This document shows positions 17,728 through 26,476 of a stretch of DNA of 64,000 bases, piece by piece. Each line of letters opens with the position of its first letter. Position 1 is the first letter of the stretch. A model generated the notes under the pieces. That model was not told the DNA's origin, did no database searches, and worked only from the letters and a program-made list of their open reading frames with translations. This DNA is from UBA5239 sp031548025 (GTDB lineage Bacteria; Verrucomicrobiota; Lentisphaeria; Victivallales; Victivallaceae). The DNA is taken from NCBI GenBank assembly GCA_031548025.1, contig JAVBRM010000074.1, positions 48,614-112,613 of the forward strand. The letters are read 5' to 3'. A program made the position numbers and the translations under genes.

Positions 17728-18736
17728 TGATGGCTACTCCCAGCGAAACTCCGGCCGAAACCCCGATCAAGGCGATCAAATCTCCCCGGCGAACCCGGCC
17801 GCTTCGAACCGCCTGGTCCAGGGCCATGGGAATTGCCGCGGAAACCGTGTTGCCGGTTTCCCCGATGATATTGAACACTTTGCTATCCGGCAGCGAAAGT
17901 TTCTGTGAGATCAGGGAAATTGCCGGACCACTGGCCTGATGTGGAATTATCAGAGTCAGTTCTTCCCGGGTTACTCCGGCGCTTTGCAAGGCGGATTCGA
18001 AAAACGCCTTGAAATGCCGCGAACAGATTTCGTATAATTTTCTGCCATCCATTTGAAACAGGAAATCCTGTTGGTTGGCTTCGCTGAAATGGCTGGCGTG
18101 CAGACGGCTCCCACCGCCAATTATTTGGGCATGAGAACAACCGTCACCGAGCATAAACGTCCGAAAGGTACGGAATGTGGAGGAACTTTCCGGTATCGCG
18201 GCGGTAACCACCGCGGCCGCCGCTCCATCTCCAAAAAGAATGCAATTATCGTGCCGGGTGAAATCCAGTCCGAATGAGGCAATATCACCGGAACATACCA
18301 GAATCCGGCGATAACGCCCAGTTTGGATATACAGTGAAGCAATTTCCAGCCCTTGCACAAAACTGTAGCAGGTCAAATTGACGTCAAAACCGGGGATTCC
18401 GGAACTTCCCAGTCCCAGTTCCCGCTGAATCAAAGCTCCCATGCAGGGAATGGGTTGCTGGGGAATACCGCATGCTCCAATGATACAATCCAAATCTCCG
18501 GGCCGCAGATTCGCCATATTCAAGGCTTGCCGGGCAGCGGACGCACAATAGGCGGCCAAACAATCTCCCTCAGCAGCCCAATGGCGCCGGACGATGCCGG
18601 ATTTGTGCTCAGACCAGCCCAAAGGGCGGCCAAGACGAGCATCCAATTCAGTCGAATGGACGATTTTGGGCGGTAGAAAACTGCCGATTCCAGCAATTGA
18701 GATTCCGGTTTTACCCGCATTTGGTTCGATTGACAT
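17717..18736 (-). CDS. 3-oxoacyl-ACP synthase III-like condensing enzyme
   Basis: 339 residues from the ATG at 18736 (preceded by AGGAG); a TTG at 18784 would add 16 residues but lacks support. The catalytic triad is complete: Cys123 ('NLTCYSFVQ'), His266 ('IIPHQASG'), Asn296 ('GETGNTVSA'). It condenses an acyl thioester with a second thioester, as FabH or OleA do. It is the first gene of a six-gene coupled operon and is not next to other fatty-acid genes, so a specialised product is more likely than bulk fatty-acid initiation. Its leader is ~170 bases from the sigma-54-like promoter at 18911. Confidence 0.87.
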   Translation of the reverse strand: MSIEPNAGKTGISIAGIGSFLPPKIVHSTELDARLGRPLGWSEHKSGIVRRHWAAEGDCLAAYCASAARQALNMANLRPGDLDCIIGACGIPQQPIPCMGALIQRELGLGSSGIPGFDVNLTCYSFVQGLEIASLYIQTGRYRRILVCSGDIASFGLDFTRHDNCILFGDGAAAAVVTAAIPESSSTFRTFRTFMLGDGCSHAQIIGGGSRLHASHFSEANQQDFLFQMDGRKLYEICSRHFKAFFESALQSAGVTREELTLIIPHQASGPAISLISQKLSLPDSKVFNIIGETGNTVSAAIPMALDQAVRSGRVRRGDLIALIGVSAGVSLGVAIIEY

Positions 18737-18910
18737 ATCAAAACTTCTCCTTCGTTGATTCCAGAGGTGAACCGAAGCAGTCAATTCAGCCGTACTATAA
18801 TTCGGAATTACTTGAATTCCAGAATCAATTCCAGAAATCTAGACTTTTCGGATCATCCTTTAATTTTTCATTGACACTCAAGATATTAGAAATACTTACT
18901 TCTTCCATAA

Positions 18911-18965
18911 AGCAGAATTCGTGCCAACTTTTGCGGTGAGCATGGATAGATACGAAGCAGCATGG
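18911..18965 (-). promoter_or_regulatory. Sigma-54-like promoter with three 10-bp-phased repeats (copy 2)
   Basis: Minus strand TGGCACG-AATT-CTGCT (18926-18911) fits the -24/-12 consensus. Hexamers CCATGC, TCGTAT and CCATGC (plus-strand starts 18960, 18950, 18940) repeat every 10 bases upstream, with the same 13-base gap to the -24 box as in copy 1 (12216-12270). Confidence 0.68.
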
Positions 18966-19003
18966 ACAATATACAAATCATGATCCAGCGATGAACAAAA
19001 AAT

Positions 19004-19031
19004 GCCGGATATAGAATTAACCATATCCGGC
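19004..19031 (-). terminator. Rho-independent terminator of FtsK-RodZ-CapA operon
   Basis: GCCGGATAT (19004-19012) and ATATCCGGC (19023-19031) form a 9-bp perfect stem with a 10-base loop, followed on the minus strand by a run of six T. It isolates the CapA-like gene from the sigma-54-like promoter downstream. Confidence 0.85.
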
Positions 19032-19053
19032 TGAATTTATTGCAGGGCTATAA

Positions 19054-20289
19054 TTATTTCCCGGCGAAATCGGCTTTCTGCAAGGCTTTGAGCTTGTCCA
19101 TATCTTTTACCAGAGTCGGAATTTTGCCTTGTTCCAGCAGCAGGAGGCTGCGTTTCGACAGCTCGCAATGCGACTGGCAAGTCAGCATATGCCGGATCGC
19201 CGGCAGCTTTTTCAGTGCTTCGGAATCGGCGGGATCGGTCGCCAATGCGGCGGCCGGAGCATTGGATACCCAGGACAGCGGCATTGAATATTTGAAAGCA
19301 CACCAGAGATCATAGAAATAATCGCCGTCGGTATGCATCAGGCCGCTGATTTGGTCGATGTAATCCAGGAACCATTGACGTTGCGCGCCTTGCAGTGCCT
19401 CGATTTTCCAGGGATTGGGAGAAAAGATGTAGGGGGTTATCTCCACCTCCACCGCGCCTTTGCGGTCAAAAACCAGCTTCGGCAGATAGCCGCTCCACCA
19501 GAATGAATTGGGATCGAACGCCTCCCGGCCCGGGAAGAAGAAATTACCGGGCGAATAAACAATAGGCACATTGTCATAAATTTCAATCCCCTGCGGGCAA
19601 TGCGGATGAATATTGATCACCGCCGAAGCGCCGGCACGGGCAAATGCCCGGTACAACTGTTTCATCCGCGGGCTCGGAATTGGATTGTATTCGTTGCCAC
19701 CGTGAATGACGATCAGAACGATATCGTTATGGCGCTTTTCGGAACGGATCTGCTCGATATTTTCGAGTTCATTCATGGCATTGGCTCCAGGCCAATCCTC
19801 TCCGGCGGTACCGAATTCCATTTCGCAGACATTGATGATACTGATCTTGAACCTGTTCTTTTCCAGGCGCAGCGGAACGGCGGCGGCCTTGGCATCCTTG
19901 CCGGCGCCGACGGTCTTTACCTGGCATTGTTCAATGATTTTGATGGTTTCGAGTATGTTTTCCGGGCCGTGGTCGCCAGTGTGGTTGTTGGCCAGCAAGG
20001 CGACGTCGAATTTTCCGGCTTTGATGAAATCGGCACTGGCGGGAGGAGTAATCAGATTGGGACCGGCCTTGACTGTCGGCGCCGGAGTATCGCTGAGCAC
20101 GGTTTCCCACTGGACCAGCCGCAGATCGGCGCTATCCAGTACGTCCTGAATACCGGCCAGAATTTCCCGGGATTTGCCGTTGATAACCGCTTCCTCGCCC
20201 TCGTAACGGGGGCAGACATCTCCGGCGATAACCACACTTACAGTTTCTCCTTCAGTATCGCCCCGGCGATAAACTCCATTCTGAAACAT
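19054..20289 (-). CDS. CapA-family (poly-gamma-glutamate capsule type) metallophosphatase-like protein
   Basis: 411 residues. Motifs of the PGA_cap/CapA fold: 'VVIAGDVCPRY', 'RLVQWETVL', 'DVALLANNHTGDHG', 'VIHGGNEYN', 'VINIHPHCPQGIE' and 'SPGNFFF'. CapA members resemble calcineurin-like phosphatases and are tied to capsule polymer export or envelope metabolism. No signal peptide is seen, unusual for classical CapA. It follows the RodZ-like gene by 19 bases and ends just before the terminator at 19004-19031. Confidence 0.82.
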   Translation of the reverse strand: MFQNGVYRRGDTEGETVSVVIAGDVCPRYEGEEAVINGKSREILAGIQDVLDSADLRLVQWETVLSDTPAPTVKAGPNLITPPASADFIKAGKFDVALLANNHTGDHGPENILETIKIIEQCQVKTVGAGKDAKAAAVPLRLEKNRFKISIINVCEMEFGTAGEDWPGANAMNELENIEQIRSEKRHNDIVLIVIHGGNEYNPIPSPRMKQLYRAFARAGASAVINIHPHCPQGIEIYDNVPIVYSPGNFFFPGREAFDPNSFWWSGYLPKLVFDRKGAVEVEITPYIFSPNPWKIEALQGAQRQWFLDYIDQISGLMHTDGDYFYDLWCAFKYSMPLSWVSNAPAAALATDPADSEALKKLPAIRHMLTCQSHCELSKRSLLLLEQGKIPTLVKDMDKLKALQKADFAGK

Positions 20290-20308
20290 GATACACCTCG
20301 ATATAATT

Positions 20309-21232
20309 TTAATTTTCGGGAATAGGCAACTCAGTCAGACGGATAACCTGCGGTGGAGTCAGGGCATTGAGCGAATTCACGTCGAAAGTGGCGATAACCG
20401 CCGGCGGAGCGTCACTGCCGGCCAACCGCGCGGGAACGTCTTTTTCCCGTTTCGACATGCTCAATAGAATAATCGTGCCGACAATGGCGACAATAAACAG
20501 AAATATTCCCGCTGCCAGCCAGAGGATATTGCGGATGCGCTGTTCGGCTTCCGGTCCGGCTTCATGATCGTGCTCGATCATGCTGTCGATGTTGTCCTCA
20601 CTCAACTTGTAATCGGCATGCTCCTTGAGCTGCTTGATGATGTCGTCGTTGACATTGCGCGGGACTTCATAGAGATCGCAGATTTTGCGGACATACCCGC
20701 AGACGAAAACCGCCGGGGGCAAACGCTTAAAATCCTCGGTTTCCAGAGCTTCCAGATAATCTTTGCGTATCTTGGTTTTGTCGGCTACTTCCGCCAGGGA
20801 AATACCGCGGGTTTCACGCATCACCCGAATGGTCTCGCCGAAAGAAATGGTCAAGCGCGACTTGCTCTTGGAGAGTTCGTCGGCGAAAGTTTTGCTGGGT
20901 CTGCGGCTGGAACTTTCCGCGGAAAAAATATTGCTCTGGGTTTCTTCCAGATTGCCGGCTGCCGGAGTAACCGGGGCCGCCGGAGCGGGTGTACCTTCCA
21001 GCTCGACAAGCGGTACTGCTTCCGGTCGCAATTCCATCGGGGCCTGAGCTGCAGTGGGCTCGGGAGGCGCGGGGAAAGCCGATCCCACTTCCAGGATCGA
21101 CGGCATCGACGGCGCCGGAATCGGCTGTTGTTCCGACATCAATTGAGCTGCCTCTTCAAAATCCAACGGCAGCAGATTTTCTATTTCTTCACTATTATTA
21201 TTGTTCTGTTGGGTATTCTCTTCGTCCATCAC
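20309..21232 (-). CDS. RodZ-like HTH membrane protein
   Basis: 307 residues. A HTH_25/RodZ cytoplasmic domain lies at ~129-190 ('FGETIRVMRETRGISLAEVA', 'KRLPPAVFVCGYVRKICDLY'), followed by an acidic linker, one transmembrane helix (~236-257) and a short periplasmic tail. The first ~120 residues are an acidic, proline-rich, probably disordered segment, whereas RodZ normally begins with the HTH. RodZ links MreB to the wall synthesis machinery; mreB is present at 29142. Located 14 bases after ftsK, so cell-envelope/division function fits. Confidence 0.8.
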   Translation of the reverse strand: MMDEENTQQNNNNSEEIENLLPLDFEEAAQLMSEQQPIPAPSMPSILEVGSAFPAPPEPTAAQAPMELRPEAVPLVELEGTPAPAAPVTPAAGNLEETQSNIFSAESSSRRPSKTFADELSKSKSRLTISFGETIRVMRETRGISLAEVADKTKIRKDYLEALETEDFKRLPPAVFVCGYVRKICDLYEVPRNVNDDIIKQLKEHADYKLSEDNIDSMIEHDHEAGPEAEQRIRNILWLAAGIFLFIVAIVGTIILLSMSKREKDVPARLAGSDAPPAVIATFDVNSLNALTPPQVIRLTELPIPEN

Positions 21233-21246
21233 TCACCTCACTATGC

Positions 21247-23973
21247 CTATTCGTTTACAATATCGTCAAACACCAGGATGTCGCGTTTGGAGCCGCCCGC
21301 CACCGGGGGACTGACCAAGCCCCTTTCTTCCATTTTATCGATTATTTCGGCGGCCCGGTTATAGCCGATCTTCAAGCGCCGCTGCAAGTAACTGGTACTG
21401 GCTTTACGTTCCATCAGGACGATTTCCAGTGACTTGCGCATCAAATCGTCGTCATCGGGCTGCATATATTTCTGGACCATCGGCGAAATATGGTCGAAAT
21501 CATGGATTGAAGCTTCGCCGTCGTCGTCATCAAAATTGCCCCCATCATCGTCGTCGCCTCCTTCTGCTTCTTCTTTAAGTACAGTGCTGTCGAACCGTTG
21601 CGGAGCCTGAGCCGAAACAAATTCGACGATCTTTTCAATATCCGGGTCATCGACCATAGCCCCCTGGATACGTTCAATCGAGGACGCGCCCGGCGGCACG
21701 AACAGCATATCGCCACGCCCAAGCAGTTCTTCCGCCCCGACTTTGTCCAGGATCACCCGGCTGTCGATACCCGAAGTCACCTTAAACGCAATACGGGTCG
21801 GCAGATTGGCCTTGATGATCCCGGTGATAACCTGAATCGAGGGGCGCTGGGTAGCAATTACGATATGGATACCGGCGGCGCGTCCCTTCTGGGCGATACG
21901 AGCGATGGAGGTTTCCACGTCGGCCTTGGCGTCAGTCATCATCACGTCGGCCAATTCGTCCACGATAATCACCAGAATCGGCAGTTTATCGGGAATGGGC
22001 TTGCCTTCATCGTCCTTTACTACAGTGTCACTCTTTGGCCTGGAGTTGAATCCGGCCAGGTTCTTCGTCCGGGCCTTGGCCAGGATACGATAACGCTTTT
22101 CCATTTCATTGACGCCCCAGCGCAGAGCGATCGGCACCTTCTGCGGGTCGTTAACCACCGGAGTGATCAAATGCGGCAGCGTCTGGTACATTTCCATTTC
22201 CACCACTTTCGGGTCGACCATGATCAAGCGCAGGTCATCCGGCGAAAAACGCATCAGCAGACTCATAATCAAGGTGTTCATACAGACCGACTTACCGCTG
22301 CCGGTCGCACCGGCGATCAGCAAATGCGGAGCGCGCGCCAGGTCCAGAATCATCGTTTTTCCGCCAACGTCCTTGCCGAGAACCACCGGTATTTCGGCCT
22401 TGGAAGCTTTCCAATCGGCCGATTCCAGCAGCGAACGCATGAATACCGATTCCGGCTGGCGGTTCGGCACTTCCACCCCGACGGCGTTTTTGCCGGGAAT
22501 CGGGGCCAGGATACGCAGGCTCTGCGCCGCCAACTGCATCTTGATATTGTTCTGGATGCTGCTGACCTTTTCCACCTTTACGCCGGGGGCCAGAGTAATT
22601 TCATAGCGGGTCACCCGGGGGCCGGAAATCGCGCCGACCACTTGCCCGTCAACGTTGAAACTGTTCAGAGTTTCCTGAAGCAACCCGGTGATATGATTGA
22701 TGGTTTCTTCGGTTTCGCCGCCGACATTCTTGCCGGGGCTGAGCATGGAAATCGGCGGCACCACGTACTCTTCGGCAATTTTGTTGCCGGATTCCATTTC
22801 CGGAATAATATTATTATGCTTGGCCCCTTCGATTTCCCGGCGCTGAAGCCGGTAATCGACTTCGGGCGGAGCTCCGACAGTTGGAGTCGGTACAGGCATA
22901 GGCGGCCTGGGCGGCAGAGCTGGCGCCGGGATTGGCGCCGGTGCTACCGGTTCGGGCGGCGGTTCTGGTACAGGCATCGGCGACGGAGGTGGTGGCGCAG
23001 GAGGAGTTACCGGCGTCGGTGCGCCTTCCGGTATCGGATCAGGCTTGGGGGTAAATACTTTAGCCGGGCCGCTTTGCGGCAAAATTACCGGTTGTGGCGG
23101 AACAACGGGGAGAACTTCCACGGGAACTGGCTCAAGCGGTTCAGGCGGCGGTTGGACAACCACCGGAGTCGGGGCAAATTCCATTACCAGGGGCTCGGGA
23201 GCGAGCGGTTCAGGCGTCGGCGGAGCGACGGGTTTGACTTTCTTCGGAGCGGGCTCCGTTTCTTCCTCCTCACGCTTCCTGACGGCATTATCGGTGACAT
23301 TGACCCAGATTCGTCGCGCAATCGGATGCCAATCGGCCAGCCAGATAAAAAAAGTTCCGCTCAAAACAAAAACCGAGGCCGACACCAGAGTTCCAGCATT
23401 GCCGATCCATTTACGCACCACTCCGGAAGCGCCGGAGCGCTCGGGAGCGGCAATCCACTGCCCCACCACTCCGCCGGAGAGAACGTGAGACGGCATTTCC
23501 TTGCGCCCGATGCCGAGCGTATCGGTATACGGGGCAAAGCGTTCCGGCGAATAGGCGAAAATCACCGCGATTCCCAGCACCACCAGAGTTACCGCCAACA
23601 CATAGCCCTTGCGCGATATGGCCACACGGATAAATGGCCGAATGGCACAAAGCAACATCAAAAGCACGATCGGATAGACTGCAACCCCGAAAAGGTAAAA
23701 CAGCGTCGTCGAAATCCAAGCTCCGATATCGCCTACCCAGTTGCTGACGGCGCCCTCGCGCCCGCCGGCAATGATGGCGAAATCCCGGGCATCATGCGAA
23801 TATATCGCCAATACCGTCAACATGGCCGCAATGATGTAAATGCAGTAACGAAAACGAAATACCACTTTTTCGGGCACAGGCGGAGCTGCCGATACGGCGG
23901 CGGCCTTTTTCTTCCTTTTACCCTCGGCAATCTCGGGTTCTTCCGGTTTATTCTTCTTTATCCAACTGAACAC
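21247..23973 (-). CDS. ftsK: DNA translocase FtsK/SpoIIIE
   Basis: 908 residues. Four or five N-terminal membrane segments (~40-220), a proline-rich linker (~240-375), the FtsK beta and alpha motor domains with Walker A GATGSGKS (near residue 555) and Walker B 'ILVIIVDELADVMM', a highly acidic Asp/Glu tract (near residue 825, 'EGGDDDDGGNFDDDDGE') and the C-terminal gamma winged helix that reads KOPS ('STSYLQRRLKIGYNRAAEIID'). It pumps the chromosome terminus at the division septum and activates XerCD. The long Asp-rich insert before gamma is unusual. First gene of the operon with the RodZ-like and CapA-like genes. Confidence 0.95.
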   Translation of the reverse strand: MFSWIKKNKPEEPEIAEGKRKKKAAAVSAAPPVPEKVVFRFRYCIYIIAAMLTVLAIYSHDARDFAIIAGGREGAVSNWVGDIGAWISTTLFYLFGVAVYPIVLLMLLCAIRPFIRVAISRKGYVLAVTLVVLGIAVIFAYSPERFAPYTDTLGIGRKEMPSHVLSGGVVGQWIAAPERSGASGVVRKWIGNAGTLVSASVFVLSGTFFIWLADWHPIARRIWVNVTDNAVRKREEEETEPAPKKVKPVAPPTPEPLAPEPLVMEFAPTPVVVQPPPEPLEPVPVEVLPVVPPQPVILPQSGPAKVFTPKPDPIPEGAPTPVTPPAPPPPSPMPVPEPPPEPVAPAPIPAPALPPRPPMPVPTPTVGAPPEVDYRLQRREIEGAKHNNIIPEMESGNKIAEEYVVPPISMLSPGKNVGGETEETINHITGLLQETLNSFNVDGQVVGAISGPRVTRYEITLAPGVKVEKVSSIQNNIKMQLAAQSLRILAPIPGKNAVGVEVPNRQPESVFMRSLLESADWKASKAEIPVVLGKDVGGKTMILDLARAPHLLIAGATGSGKSVCMNTLIMSLLMRFSPDDLRLIMVDPKVVEMEMYQTLPHLITPVVNDPQKVPIALRWGVNEMEKRYRILAKARTKNLAGFNSRPKSDTVVKDDEGKPIPDKLPILVIIVDELADVMMTDAKADVETSIARIAQKGRAAGIHIVIATQRPSIQVITGIIKANLPTRIAFKVTSGIDSRVILDKVGAEELLGRGDMLFVPPGASSIERIQGAMVDDPDIEKIVEFVSAQAPQRFDSTVLKEEAEGGDDDDGGNFDDDDGEASIHDFDHISPMVQKYMQPDDDDLMRKSLEIVLMERKASTSYLQRRLKIGYNRAAEIIDKMEERGLVSPPVAGGSKRDILVFDDIVNE

Positions 23974-24078
23974 ACTAAAACCACTTTTTTCGAATACATA
24001 AACATAACCCGGAAACCGGTCGAAATCAAATCAAACAGGGAATTATGCGGAAAATTCTATTGATAAATATAAGGCGAT

Positions 24079-24230
24079 AGTCTCATAACTGCGGCTGATG
24101 GATTTCGAGAGGATTCCGGAAAAGATGCATTTGGGAATTTTGAGCGTGGCTACCTGTAGGTAACCACCGAAAAATTATCGGATGCAGATTTTTTGGAGCC
24201 TCCGAAAGCCACAGTTGAAGTTATGAGACT
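24079..24230. repeat. 152-bp near-palindromic (snapback) element
   Basis: The ends are a perfect 12-bp inverted repeat (AGTCTCATAACT at 24079-24090, its complement at 24219-24230). The whole 152 bp aligns with its own reverse complement with few gaps, down to a central TACCT-GT-AGGTA. The right arm contains the stop codon of the NamZ-like gene (TAA at 24223-24221). Could be a palindromic MITE or a very long terminator hairpin; no target duplication is visible. Confidence 0.75.
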
Positions 24231-25354
24231 GCCGTCATATAATACCGGGATGCGGTGTTTTTGATAAAATCCTCGGATTCGTCATGCCCGCGTTCAATAA
24301 GCGAATCGATGGATTCCAACTCCAAGCGGAGAGTATTATCACCGAAGTGGCGGTCAAGGCAAGATTCGTTGGTGATTTTGAACTCAGGCGTCATTTTTCG
24401 GATGGCGTCAAACAGGCGGAGGCCAATGTCGAAACCGTTGCATTTCCGGCAGTCGGTCAGGTGAACCTGTATGCCTTTGCAGATTTCACCTTTGAATTTG
24501 CTGAATGTCGGAATGAAGCAACACGGCCGGAAAACCGCTCCGGGCAAATTCACGGTCGCAAGTTCTCTGACCAATCGTTCAGGGTCCAGGAAGGGAGCGC
24601 CGATCATTTCAAACGGCCGTGTCGTGCCGCGCCCCTCGGACATATTGGTTTCTTGAAAAAAACAGGTCCCGTTGTAGATGATAGCCGCTTCCATGGAGGG
24701 GATATTCGGAGAAGGGTTCAACCAGGAACCAAGCCCGGAATCGCAATACATCATCTCGCGTTTCCATCCCCGGCACGGAATCACCGTCAAATCGCAGCCG
24801 ATTTTAAAGCGGTCATTGATATACATGGCAAACTCACCGACGGTCAGACCATGACGGACCGGCAGCGGATAGCGCCCGATGAAAGATTCATAGCCGGGCC
24901 GCAGCATGATCCCTTCGGTCCGGTTGCCGCCGATCGGATTGATGCGGTCAAATACCACCAAAGGAATTCCGGCCCGCGCACAATCCTCCATCGCATCGCT
25001 TAAAGTATAAATGTAAGTATAGAAACGCGAACCGATATCCTGAATATCGAATGCCACCAGATCAACTTTCTCCAAATGCCCGGCCGTCAGACGGGGCGTA
25101 CTGCCGTACAAGCTGTATTCCGGTATACCGTACTGCTCGTTCATGGCGTCGTCGGCATGAGCCCCCGCCTGGAGCCCTCCATTGATTCCATGCTCGGGGC
25201 CGAAAAGCGCCGTCAGCCGAACCTCCCGGCAAAGAATGTCGACGCTGGACCGGTAATTCCTGTCCACCCCCGACGGGTTCGTGATCAGGCCGACTCTTTT
25301 GTTGCGGAAAACATGTGAATATTCCTTAATCCGATCTATTCCGTTCTCTATCAT
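24221..25354 (-). CDS. NamZ-type exo-beta-N-acetylmuramidase (DUF1343, GH171)
   Basis: 377 residues, full length for the family. Motifs: 'KRVGLITNPSGVDRNYRSSVDIL', 'ALFGPEHGINGGLQAGAHADD', 'VAFDIQDIGSRFYTYIYTL', 'VVFDRINPIGG', 'NMSEGRGTTRPFEMIGAP'. Members release N-acetylmuramic acid from peptidoglycan fragments. No signal peptide, so it may act on imported muropeptides. It lies 19 bases after a GntR regulator in one operon. Its final residues (TAVS) and stop are encoded inside the palindromic element at 24079-24230, so the original C-terminus may have been altered. Confidence 0.85.
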   Translation of the reverse strand: MIENGIDRIKEYSHVFRNKRVGLITNPSGVDRNYRSSVDILCREVRLTALFGPEHGINGGLQAGAHADDAMNEQYGIPEYSLYGSTPRLTAGHLEKVDLVAFDIQDIGSRFYTYIYTLSDAMEDCARAGIPLVVFDRINPIGGNRTEGIMLRPGYESFIGRYPLPVRHGLTVGEFAMYINDRFKIGCDLTVIPCRGWKREMMYCDSGLGSWLNPSPNIPSMEAAIIYNGTCFFQETNMSEGRGTTRPFEMIGAPFLDPERLVRELATVNLPGAVFRPCCFIPTFSKFKGEICKGIQVHLTDCRKCNGFDIGLRLFDAIRKMTPEFKITNESCLDRHFGDNTLRLELESIDSLIERGHDESEDFIKNTASRYYMTAVS

Positions 25355-25373
25355 GATACTTGCTCCGATGAAA

Positions 25374-26456
25374 TCAGGATTGGGATAAATTTTTTTCGTA
25401 ATTGATGATGATATTGTGGTCCAGGCAAACCGAGGTTATTTTTCTCTCATGAGGGTTTTGTACCGCTTCCCGGATCATCGACAGCGCCGCTTCGAAGAAT
25501 TTGTCGTGGTCACCTTGGCAATAAGCTTCCTGCCGGTCAGGTTTCCTGAAACCGGCAATGCGCTCCGGCAACGCGAAATCGACTTCCGGAAATGGTATGA
25601 AGTTGCTGAAAAGCATATCCGACTCCTGAATCTCCCGCCGGTATTTATCGAAGACAAACGGACTGATCCGGACGATTTCCGGATACGTCTCGCCCGGGAT
25701 TTCCAAATGAGTTACCTTCAGGCCGCGTTGTGTGCCTTCATCCTCCAGGGCTTGGTTGAATTTCTTGATATGCTCGACTTCATGCCCGAATCTGGCAACA
25801 ATATTCATTATGCTTCTATAGCCTTTATGAATGGCATAATCCACGATACACTTATTTTTTTTATTTTTTATCGCAAGCCGGTAGTAGTTCAAGTCGTCAT
25901 AATCGCCGTCGGTAAAGTCCCCCAGGAAAACCACCGGATAGGGGAGTTTAAGAAACATCTCCACCTCTTTGCGGGTAAAATGAATTGGAATCACTACCGC
26001 GCAGTCCGGGTAACCGAATTTTTCCAGCCGGGAAATTTCTTCATCGAGATGCTCTACAGAACGTTCGCTGCGCGACGAAGCCAGGCGAATCGTGAAATTG
26101 AAATCGCCATGCGTATGCCGCGAGTGGATAATCTGCAGCATTTCCGTAACAAACGCGCTCTTGGCCGGTTCCCGGTCCATGGCGAAAAACACCACGTCGA
26201 TGATCCCTTCGCGGGAAGTTTTGCCTTTGACGAAAACCCCTTTGCGCGGGATCCGGGTGATCAGGTTGCGGCGCTCCAGGATGTCCATGGCGCAAGTCAC
26301 CACCGTGCGGGTAACCTTGAAAGCCTCCGCCAGTTCCCGAACGCTTTTCAACGGTGAATGCGGAGCCAGCCGCCCGGCGATGATATCATTTTCAATCAAA
26401 GTAGCCACATAGGCAGACTGAGTGCTGTTTCCCGATGCTATGCTTTTTGCCGACAT
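25374..26456 (-). CDS. GntR-type regulator with LacI-like C-terminus
   Basis: 360 residues. GntR winged helix at ~15-75 ('VRELAEAFKVTRTVVTCAMDIL', 'RIPRKGVFVKG'), then a PBP1-like domain of lower conservation with clear similarity in layout to the regulator at 49660 ('YPVVFLGDFTDGDYDDLNYYRLA' vs 'YPVIFVGDLPRGDFSDLKFMQLA'). It probably controls the NamZ-like gene in the same operon. Its effector could be a muropeptide or amino sugar; this is inference from the neighbour. Confidence 0.85.
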   Translation of the reverse strand: MSAKSIASGNSTQSAYVATLIENDIIAGRLAPHSPLKSVRELAEAFKVTRTVVTCAMDILERRNLITRIPRKGVFVKGKTSREGIIDVVFFAMDREPAKSAFVTEMLQIIHSRHTHGDFNFTIRLASSRSERSVEHLDEEISRLEKFGYPDCAVVIPIHFTRKEVEMFLKLPYPVVFLGDFTDGDYDDLNYYRLAIKNKKNKCIVDYAIHKGYRSIMNIVARFGHEVEHIKKFNQALEDEGTQRGLKVTHLEIPGETYPEIVRISPFVFDKYRREIQESDMLFSNFIPFPEVDFALPERIAGFRKPDRQEAYCQGDHDKFFEAALSMIREAVQNPHERKITSVCLDHNIIINYEKNLSQS

Positions 26457-26476
26457 TCATTGTCCCGTATTGATTT

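Noticed and set aside
12316..18736. Calling the operon OleABCD (olefin synthesis)
   Set aside because: Ketoacyl synthase, SDR and adenylating enzyme fit loosely, but OleB is missing, the ligase is PaaK/F390-like rather than OleC-like, and extra enzymes are present.
18870..18902. TTGACA on the plus strand near 18872 as a promoter
   Set aside because: No matching -10 box at the right distance and no gene downstream on that strand.
21598..24063. Very long open frame (821 codons) on the plus strand opposite ftsK
   Set aside because: His/Arg-rich sequence without any family motif; it is the antisense shadow of the FtsK gene, whose domains are unmistakable.
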